Origin: an uncultured Eubacteriales bacterium
Lineage (GTDB): Bacteria > Bacillota > Clostridia > Christensenellales > Borkfalkiaceae
Assembly (NCBI GenBank): GCA_900545325.1
Contig: UQZE01000132.1
Span: 1 to 5,281, forward strand
DNA length: 5,281 nucleotides
Reading direction: 5' to 3'
Both the position numbers and the translations under genes were made by a program. Shown here one piece after another: positions 1-5,281 of this stretch; within the stretch, counting starts at the first letter, position 1, and the number at the start of each line of letters is the position of its first letter. The notes under the pieces were generated by a model. The model was not told the origin of the DNA. It saw nothing but the letters and a program-made list of their open reading frames with translations, and searched no databases.

Positions 1-14
1 TGCTCTTCCGATCT
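1..14. other. Illumina adapter remnant at contig edge
   Basis: The first 14 bases, TGCTCTTCCGATCT, are identical to the 3' end of the standard Illumina read-2 adapter (the shared core is GCTCTTCCGATCT). They sit exactly at the edge of the sequence. CarB homology runs cleanly up to the codon beginning just after them; read in the carB frame they would add Arg-Ser-Glu-Glu, which does not look like the family. This is therefore library-preparation sequence left on an assembled contig and should be trimmed. It also shows that carB is interrupted by the assembly and not by a deletion or insertion in the genome. Confidence 0.95.
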
Positions 15-2786
15 CTGCAAAGCCTTGTAGAGCGCGCGGGTAAGTTTTTTATCGTAGCCGATAGCCTCGCCCGTCGATTTCATTTCGGGCGAAAGGTAGG
101 CGTCCAGCCCGCTGATCTTCGAGAACGAGAACGCGGGCGCCTTGACGTACCAGCGCTTTTTCTCTTCGGGATAAATTTCCGTAAAACCCTGTTCTTTCAG
201 GCTCTTGCCCAGAATGACCAGCGTGCCGATATCCGCGAGGTTGTATCCCGTCGCCTTGGAAAGGAAGGGCACGGTGCGGGAAGAACGCGGGTTGACTTCT
301 ATGACGTACACGTTTTCGTCCTTATCGACGATGAACTGGATATTGTACAGCCCGATTATGCCGATGCCGATGCCGAGTTTATACGTGTATTCGAGTATGG
401 TCTTTTTAACCTTGTCGCTCACGCTGAACGTGGGATAGACGCTGATGGAGTCGCCCGAATGAATACCCGTTTTTTCCACGAGCTCCATAATGCCGGGCAC
501 GAACACGTCCTTTCCGTCGCAGACGGCGTCCACTTCGAGTTCCTTGCCGACGATATATTTATCTACGAGCACGGGCTGTTTTTCATCTATCTTGACGGCG
601 TTTTCGAGGTAATAGCGGAGCGCTTCCTCGTTGCCGACGATCTGCATGGCGCGCCCGCCGAGAACGTAACTCGGCCGTACCAGCACGGGATAACCTATCC
701 TTTCCGCCGCGCGCACGCCGTCCTCAATCTTCGTAACCGCCACGCCCTCGGGTTCGGGAATTCCGAGTTCGTTCATGATCTTTTCGAACGCGTCGCGGTT
801 TTCCGCGCGCTCGATGGCCTCCACGCCCGTGCCGACGATCTTCACGCCGCGTCTGGCAAGTCCGTCCGCAAGGTTGATGGCCGTCTGTCCGCCGAGCGAA
901 ACGATCACGCCGTCCGGTTTTTCCATGTCGAGCACGTTCGTCACGTCCTCGACGGTAAGCGGCTCGAAATAGAGTTTATCGCTCGTGGTGTAGTCGGTGG
1001 AAACGGTTTCGGGGTTGTTGTTGATGATGATGGCCTCAAAGCCGTTTTCCTTAATGGTCTTGACGGCGTGCACGGTGGAATAGTCGAATTCCACGCCCTG
1101 CCCTATGCGGATCGGGCCGCTGCCGAGCACGACGATCTTTTTGCGGTCTTCCACCACCGATTCGTTTTCCTCTTCGTATGTCGAATACAGGTAGGGCACA
1201 TAGCTTTTGAATTCGCCCGAACAGGAATCTATCGTCTTGTAAACGGGGCGGATGCCGTACTCGGCGCGCATTTTGTAAACCGCGTTTTCGTCGGTATCCC
1301 ATAATTTCGCTATGTACTTGTCGGAAAATCCCATCTTCTTTGCGGCAAACAGGGTATTTTTATCGAATTTATGAGCCTTGACTTCGCTTTCCTCATCCAC
1401 TATGTTTTTGAATTTTTCCAAAAACAGCATGTCTATTTTGGTCACGGCGAAGATCTTCTGCAACTTTTCTCCGCGGCGGATCAGCTCCGCGATGGCGAAC
1501 AGCCTGTCGTCCCTGCCCTCCGAAATGTAGGCGAATATTTCTTCCGTGGGTATTTTATCGAACTTGGAATGATAGATGTGGCACACGCCCACTTCGAGGG
1601 AGCGCACCGCTTTAAGCAGGCTTTCCTCTATCGTCCTGCCGATGCTCATGACTTCGCCCGTCGCCTTCATCTGCGTGCTCAGTTTATTCGAGGCGCCCGC
1701 AAATTTATCGAAGGGGAAACGCGCGATCTTGGTTACCACGTAGTCTATCGCCGGTTCGAAACTGGCGGGCGTGGTGGCGAGCCGTATTTCGTCGAGATGC
1801 AGACCGACCGCGACCTTCGCCGTAACGCGGGCGATGGGATAGCCGCTCGCTTTGGAGGCGAGCGCCGACGAACGCGACACGCGCGGATTGACTTCTATAA
1901 GATAATAATCGAAAGATTCGGGATCGAGCGCGAACTGAATGTTGCAGCCGCCGGCGATTTTGAGCGCGCGGATGATCCTGAGCGCGCTGTTCCGCAGCAT
2001 GTCGAATTCCTTTTTGGTGAGCGTCTGCACGGGCGCGACCACGATGGAATCGCCCGTGTGTATGCCCACGGGATCGACGTTTTCCATGCTGCACACGGTG
2101 ATGGCGGTGTCGTTTTCGTCGCGCATCACCTCGAATTCGATCTCTTTGAACCCCTTTATGCTCTTTTCCACGAGCACCTGCCCGACGGGCGAGAGCACGA
2201 GGGCGTTTTTCAGGATTTCGCGCAGTTCTTCCTCGTTATCCGCAAAGCCGCCTCCCGTACCGCCCAGCGTGAACGCGGGACGGAGCACTACGGGATAGCC
2301 TATCTTTTCCGCCGCGGCCACGCCCTCTTCCATGCTGGTTGCGATCAGGCTGGGAAGAACGGGTTCCCCCAGGGACTCGCACAGCTCTTTGAAAAGTTCC
2401 CTGTCCTCCGCGCGCTCGATGCTTTCGGGCGGCGTGCCGAGCATTTTTACGTGGCATTCGTCCAAAACGCCCTTTCTCGAAAGCTGCATGGCGAGGTTAA
2501 GCCCCGTCTGTCCGCCTATCCCCGGAATGATGGCGTCGGGGCGCTCGTAGCGCAGGATTTTACCGAGATATTCCAGCGTGAGCGGTTCCATATAGACCTT
2601 GTCCGCCGTCTGCGTGTCGGTCATGATGGTCGCGGGGTTGGAGTTGACGAGCACGACTTCGTACCCCTCTTCTTTCAGCGCAAGGCAGGCCTGCGTGCCC
2701 GCATAGTCGAATTCCGCGGCCTGGCCGATGACGATCGGGCCGCTCCCTATCACAAGTATTTTTTTGATGTCTGTTCTCTTAGGCAT
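15..2786 (-). CDS. carB: Carbamoyl-phosphate synthase large subunit, 3'-truncated by contig edge
   Basis: Partial gene, 924 codons from the ATG at 2786. CarB makes carbamoyl phosphate from bicarbonate, ammonia and two ATP in the cytoplasm, for pyrimidine and arginine synthesis. I translated it throughout and saw no stop or frameshift. The first half starts with GSGPIVIGQAAEFDYAG (residues 14-30) and has the ATP-grasp signature RPAFTLGGTGGG. Arg129, Arg169 and His243 fall at the same numbers as in E. coli CarB; Gln284, Glu298 and Asn300 match E. coli 285, 299 and 301. An oligomerisation region follows (about 400-550). The second half restarts at about residue 550 (GSGPIRIGQGVEFDY) and has RPSYVLGGRAM, IHSGDS and EVNPRSSRT (Glu830, Asn832). 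The last native residues, PEMKSTGEAIGYDKKLTRAL and onward, precede the MGS-like allosteric domain (E. coli about 936-1073), which is outside the window. The start is supported by GGAGG at 2796-2800, inside carA, and by an 8-nt overlap with carA. Confidence 0.97.
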
Positions 2787-3849
2787 TGCGGTTTTCCTCC
2801 ATAAGTGCGGTAAATCTCTCGTAAGCGGCGGCGTCGGGCGCATACTGTACGGAAAACGCCCTGCCGCCCGCATATTCCAATCCGTCCGCCGTATTATCGA
2901 GCACGTTGACGTGCGTTACGGTCAGCGGCGTTTTTGCAAGGCTCCGTTCGTCCGCCGCATACAAGGTGTTCTGCGCGGTTATTTCTATTTTGCCCGTCTT
3001 TACGTCGCGCACGGGGTAATTTCCGCCGTGATGGCCGAATTTCAGTCTGTTTATCTTTCCGCCGCAGGCCGCGGCCAGGATCAGGTGCCCCAGCCCCGTG
3101 CCGAACACGGGGACTTTGCCCAAAAGCCCTTTCATGAGTTCGACGCTCTCCGCCGCGTCGCGGGGATCGCCCGGCCCGTCGGAAAAGAGCACGCCGTCGA
3201 AGTCGGCCGCGAGAACTTCTTCCGCGGAGGCGTTGTAAGGCAGCACGGTAACGTTGCAGCCGCGTTTATTGAGACTGCGCACGACGCTGAGCTTTACGCC
3301 GCAGTCCACCACCGCGACGTCGTATTTCGGGTGCGCGGTCTTGGAATACCATTTCATGCGGGAGGACGCCCGTTTCACGGCGTCGCGCAGAACGGGCGCG
3401 TTTTTTATGGCCTCGACGGCTTCCGCCGCGGGCATGTCCGCGGCGCAGAGGAAGCAGCGGCGGCTGCCTTCGTCGCGGAGCGAACGCGCGAGCTTGCGCG
3501 TATCTATGCCGTATATGCCGGGAATGCCGTATTCTTCCATCATCGCCGAAAGCGTTTTCGTACAGCGGAAATTGCTGGGCTGATCGTTGTAATCGCGCAC
3601 GGCGAGCGCACCCAGCGCGGGGATTTTCGTTTCGTAATCTTCGTCGCATACGCCGCAGCTGCCCACGACGGGATAAGTCATCGCCACGAGCTGGCCCGTG
3701 TACGACGGGTCGGACACGATTTCCTGATACCCCACGGGCGAGGTGTTGAACACCGCCTCGCACACCCTGTCCGCACGGGCGCCGAACGAGTAGCCGTAAT
3801 ACTCGCTTCCGTCTTCAAAAACTATTTTTCTGTCGAATTCTTTTGCCAT
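2779..3849 (-). CDS. carA: Carbamoyl-phosphate synthase small subunit, catalytically dead glutaminase
   Basis: 356 aa, close to the usual 360-380. CarA normally hydrolyses glutamine and channels ammonia to CarB. The N-terminal domain (about 1-165) is typical: FNTSPVGYQEIVSDPSY (34-50), PSNFRC, GIPGIYGIDTRKLARSLR (108-125). The class I glutamine amidotransferase domain (about 177-356) keeps SDGPGDP (223-229) and KFGHHGGN (270-277). However, the nucleophile elbow GICLGHQ reads GTGLGHL (250-256), replacing the catalytic Cys with Gly252 and the glutamine-binding Gln with Leu256. QNHG reads QNTL (293-296). QYHPEA reads QYAPDA, replacing catalytic His with Ala337 and Glu with Asp339, and the following SPGPHD loop is missing. 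The frame is intact and each change needs separate codon differences, so a read error is unlikely. Glutaminase activity should be absent; CarA probably serves as a structural or allosteric partner of an ammonia-using CarB (inference). Two CxxC motifs (65-68, 132-135) are unusual. The start at ATG 3849 follows GGGAGG and overlaps pyrC by 28 nt. Confidence 0.95.
   Translation of the reverse strand: MAKEFDRKIVFEDGSEYYGYSFGARADRVCEAVFNTSPVGYQEIVSDPSYTGQLVAMTYPVVGSCGVCDEDYETKIPALGALAVRDYNDQPSNFRCTKTLSAMMEEYGIPGIYGIDTRKLARSLRDEGSRRCFLCAADMPAAEAVEAIKNAPVLRDAVKRASSRMKWYSKTAHPKYDVAVVDCGVKLSVVRSLNKRGCNVTVLPYNASAEEVLAADFDGVLFSDGPGDPRDAAESVELMKGLLGKVPVFGTGLGHLILAAACGGKINRLKFGHHGGNYPVRDVKTGKIEITAQNTLYAADERSLAKTPLTVTHVNVLDNTADGLEYAGGRAFSVQYAPDAAAYERFTALMEENRNA
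2796..2800 (-). promoter_or_regulatory. Ribosome binding site of carB
   Basis: GGAGG lies 9 nt upstream of the carB ATG and within the last codons of carA (the Met-Glu-Glu-Asn-Arg end). It fixes the carB start at 2786. With the 8-nt overlap ATGCCTAA, where the carB start and carA stop interleave, it points to translational coupling that would keep the two subunits near equal amounts. Confidence 0.85.
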
Positions 3850-5111
3850 ATGATCCTCCCGTTATAAATTGTCATCGCGCATTCTCCGTATACTTCGTAT
3901 CCGTCGAACGGCGTGCTTTTTCCTTTGGATAAAAAATTCTGCGCGTCGATACGGTATTTTTTTTCGGTATCGAACACCGCAAAATTCGCCCTGCTTCCCT
4001 TTTTCAGCCAGCCGCCGTCCAGGGAAAAACGCTTTGCGGGGTTTATGCACATCAGTTCCGCGAGTTTTTTCAAGCTCAGTATCCCCGTTTTCACAAAGTA
4101 CGTGTACATCAGCGGGAACGACGTTTCTATGCCGCTGACGCCGAACGCGCTCTTTTCCAGTCCGCGGTTCTTTTCCTCCGCGGAATGCGGCGCGTGATCG
4201 GTTGCGATCATGTCTATCGTGCCGTCCGAAAGTCCCTCTATCAGCGCCTCCCGATCCTCTCTGCCGCGGAGCGGCGGGTTCATTTTGAAACGCCCCTCCT
4301 CGCGCAGATCTTCGTCGCACAAAACGAGGTAGTGCGGCGCGGTTTCGCAGGTAACGTCCGCCCCGTCCGCCTTGGCGCGGCGGATCAGTTCCACGCTTTC
4401 CTTTGCGGAAACGTGGCAAACGTGGTGTTTGTGCCCTATCTTTTTCGCAAGGGCCAAATCGCGTTCTATCTGTTTATACTCGCTCGCGGAGGAAATTCCC
4501 CTGTGGCGGTGCGCCGCGGCGTAAACGCCCTCGTGTACGTATCCCCCGCATAAAAGCGAATTATCCTCCGAATGCGCGGCGATCACCTTGCCGAGCGGCT
4601 TTACCCGCCGCATAGCCTCTTCCATGACCGCGGGATTCTGCACGCCCCGCCCGTCGTCCGAAAAGGCGACAGCGCGCGGCGCGAGCTTTTCGAAATCGAC
4701 AAGCTTTTCGCCCCGCTCTCCCTCCGTGATGCAGGCGTAAGGAAAAACGCCGATTTCCGCGTCCCTCGAGATAACGTCTTCTTCCGCTTTCAGATGTTCG
4801 CAGCTGTCGGGGCAGGGGTTCAGATTCGGCATGGCGCACACCGCCGTAAACCCGCCCGCGGCAGCCGCGCGCGTTCCGCTTTTCACGCTTTCTTTATAAA
4901 AAAAACCGGGCTCCCTTAAATGTACGTGTACATCGATCAAACCCGGTAAAATAATTTTGTTTTTTAAAGAAATAACGGCTTTACCGTCGGAAAAAACTTC
5001 TTTTTCCTCGGCTGCGGGATTTAAAATGTCCGTTACAAAACCGTTTTCGACTACTATGTCAAACGGCTCGAGGCCGTTTTCCGTCAATATTCGCGCGTTT
5101 TTGAAAAACAC
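3822..5111 (-). CDS. pyrC: Dihydroorotase, class I (zinc amidohydrolase)
   Basis: 429 aa with a GTG start. It reversibly cyclises N-carbamoyl-L-aspartate to dihydroorotate, the third step of de novo pyrimidine synthesis, in the cytoplasm. It is an amidohydrolase-superfamily TIM barrel flanked by a small beta domain built from the N-terminus (KNARILTENG) and C-terminus (MTIYNGRIIW). The metal-binding residues of class I enzymes are visible: DVHVHLREPG gives His62 and His64, with substrate Arg66; FSDDGRGVQ gives Asp153, the acidic ligand that replaces carboxylated lysine in this class; His180 (AAHSED), His233 (CHVSA) and Asp305 (IATDHAPH) complete the set. Numbering nearly equals that of Aquifex aeolicus dihydroorotase. 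GFKMNPPLR-like RFKMNPPLR (274-282) and FGVSGIET (323-330) are also present. The start is set by AAGGAG 9 nt upstream and the KNARI beginning typical of the family; the frame stays open further upstream but that stretch crosses the promoter and terminator. It is the first gene of the unit and ends inside carA. No oddities in key residues. Confidence 0.96.
   Translation of the reverse strand: MFFKNARILTENGLEPFDIVVENGFVTDILNPAAEEKEVFSDGKAVISLKNKIILPGLIDVHVHLREPGFFYKESVKSGTRAAAAGGFTAVCAMPNLNPCPDSCEHLKAEEDVISRDAEIGVFPYACITEGERGEKLVDFEKLAPRAVAFSDDGRGVQNPAVMEEAMRRVKPLGKVIAAHSEDNSLLCGGYVHEGVYAAAHRHRGISSASEYKQIERDLALAKKIGHKHHVCHVSAKESVELIRRAKADGADVTCETAPHYLVLCDEDLREEGRFKMNPPLRGREDREALIEGLSDGTIDMIATDHAPHSAEEKNRGLEKSAFGVSGIETSFPLMYTYFVKTGILSLKKLAELMCINPAKRFSLDGGWLKKGSRANFAVFDTEKKYRIDAQNFLSKGKSTPFDGYEVYGECAMTIYNGRIIWQKNSTEK
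3855..3860 (-). promoter_or_regulatory. Ribosome binding site of carA
   Basis: GGGAGG ends 5 nt before the carA ATG and lies inside the 3' end of pyrC (around its Asn-Gly-Arg codons). It supports the start at 3849 and hence a genuine 28-nt overlap, because pyrC only stops at 3822, after the ninth carA codon. Ribosomes finishing pyrC must pass through this site, so carA initiation is probably coupled to pyrC translation. Confidence 0.8.
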
Positions 5112-5120
5112 TTTTTTCCG

Positions 5121-5126
5121 CTCCTT
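5121..5126 (-). promoter_or_regulatory. Ribosome binding site fixing the GTG start of pyrC
   Basis: AAGGAG is separated from GTG (5109-5111) by the 9-nt spacer CGGAAAAAA. No ATG in frame lies near the beginning of dihydroorotase homology, so this site decides the start. It sits only a few bases downstream of the predicted transcription start. Confidence 0.85.
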
Positions 5127-5139
5127 CGTAATTTTTTCT

Positions 5140-5168
5140 ATAATATCAAATCGGAGGAAATTTGTCAA
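5140..5168 (-). promoter_or_regulatory. Sigma-70/sigma-A type promoter of pyrC-carA-carB
   Basis: The -35 box TTGACA (5163-5168, consensus) and the -10 box TATTAT (5140-5145, one mismatch to TATAAT) are spaced by exactly 17 bp. Transcription would begin near 5133, leaving a leader of about 22 nt before the GTG. That is too short for a PyrR-type antiterminator/terminator leader. The region around the predicted start contains a six-A run, which could matter if start-site choice or slippage contributes to control (speculative). The -35 box lies about 20 bp past the T-tract of the upstream terminator, so this is a compact terminator-promoter junction. Confidence 0.88.
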
Positions 5169-5188
5169 TCGCTTTATAAGCTTTGCGG

Positions 5189-5225
5189 AAAAAAAATTTA
5201 ACGCGCGCGGCCGGCCGCGCGCGTT
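5189..5225 (-). terminator. Intrinsic terminator of the upstream gene
   Basis: Positions 5200-5225 form a perfect 26-nt inverted repeat: an 11-bp arm AACGCGCGCGG, a CCGG loop and the complementary arm. On the minus strand it is followed by AAA and eight T residues (5189-5196). The hairpin begins 4 nt after the TAA of the upstream gene. The plus-strand side has no T-tract, so it should act in one direction, ending the upstream transcript before the pyrC promoter. Confidence 0.88.
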
Positions 5226-5229
5226 CGCG

Positions 5230-5281
5230 TTACAGATCGAGCCAGCCTTCTTTCGCCTTGAGGCCGAAACCGTCCGCAATA
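5230..5281 (-). CDS. C-terminal tail of an unidentified upstream gene
   Basis: Only the last 16 whole codons plus one base are in the window; they read IADGFGLKAKEGWLDL and stop at TAA (5230-5232). The evidence for coding is the open frame, the stop placed immediately before a strong intrinsic terminator, and a composition like the other genes. I do not recognise the protein from this tail. Because the terminator and a fresh promoter separate it from pyrC, it is probably not part of the pyrimidine transcript. Confidence 0.6.
   Translation of the reverse strand, partial: IADGFGLKAKEGWLDL

Noticed and set aside
15..60. A natural CarB lacking the MGS allosteric domain
   Set aside because: The truncation coincides with an Illumina adapter at the contig edge and there is no stop codon, so the missing domain is an assembly limit.
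459..1304. Plus-strand open frame of 281 codons opposite carB
   Set aside because: Same antisense effect over the second half of carB; no ribosome site or domain supports it.
1371..2804. Long plus-strand open frame of 477 codons opposite carB
   Set aside because: It is the antisense of the first half of carB, which has unmistakable family motifs. Its predicted protein is full of His, Phe, Arg and Val with no recognisable domain, as expected from the complement of GC-rich codons.
3094..3096. Loss of the CarA nucleophile as a sequencing error
   Set aside because: Cys to Gly at this codon is accompanied by Ile to Thr and Gln to Leu in the same motif and by His to Ala and Glu to Asp in a distant motif, with the frame intact. 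Random errors would not hit every active-site residue.
2728..3867. Plus-strand open frame of 379 codons opposite carA
   Set aside because: It spans carA and parts of both neighbours in antisense and has no homology I can see; carA on the other strand is clearly real.
5171..5181. Small inverted repeat GCTTTATAAGC just upstream of the -35 box as an operator
   Set aside because: Arms of only 4 bp in AT-rich DNA are expected by chance; without relatives to compare, it cannot be supported.
5112..5279. A 56-residue N-terminal extension of pyrC to the ATG at 5279
   Set aside because: It would run through the upstream gene tail, the terminator and the promoter, and family homology begins at the GTG at 5111, which has a well placed ribosome site.

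Overview
The window is a de novo pyrimidine segment from a bacterium, with every gene on the minus strand. Reading right to left (gene order 5'->3') it holds: the last codons of an unidentified gene, an intrinsic terminator, a sigma-70/sigma-A type promoter, pyrC (dihydroorotase, class I), carA (carbamoyl-phosphate synthase small subunit) and carB (large subunit, cut off at the left edge). The order pyrC-carA-carB matches the core of Bacillota pyr operons (Bacillus subtilis pyrC-pyrAA-pyrAB). With strong purine-rich Shine-Dalgarno sites and a GC-leaning composition, this suggests an uncultured Clostridia-like member of the Bacillota, probably from a metagenome; this assignment is an inference. 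The first 14 bases are not genomic: they match the 3' end of the Illumina read-2 adapter, so carB is broken by a contig edge and not by biology.

Layout: 1-14 adapter remnant; 15-2786 carB (924 codons, ending almost exactly where the C-terminal MGS-like allosteric domain would begin); 2779-3849 carA (overlaps carB by 8 nt); 3822-5111 pyrC (GTG start, overlaps carA by 28 nt); 5140-5168 promoter; 5189-5225 terminator; 5230-5281 end of the upstream gene. No gene-free stretch exceeds 300 bases, and no RNA gene, CRISPR array or mobile element was seen.

The genes encode consecutive steps: CarA-CarB make carbamoyl phosphate, ATCase (not in the window) makes carbamoyl aspartate, and PyrC cyclises that to dihydroorotate. 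The overlaps imply one translationally coupled transcript. PyrC retains all its metal ligands, and CarB retains the ATP-grasp residues I could check.

The notable discovery is in CarA. It is full length and in frame, with a well conserved N-terminal domain, but its glutaminase domain has lost the whole catalytic triad: nucleophile Cys to Gly252, His to Ala337, Glu to Asp339. It has also lost glutamine-binding residues (Gln to Leu256, the HG of QNHG to Thr295-Leu296) and a Pro-Gly-Pro loop after the catalytic His-Glu. It looks like a bacterial pseudo-glutaminase. By analogy with vertebrate CPS I, the complex would be ammonia-dependent, with CarA kept as a structural partner. CarA also carries two unusual CxxC motifs in its N-terminal domain.
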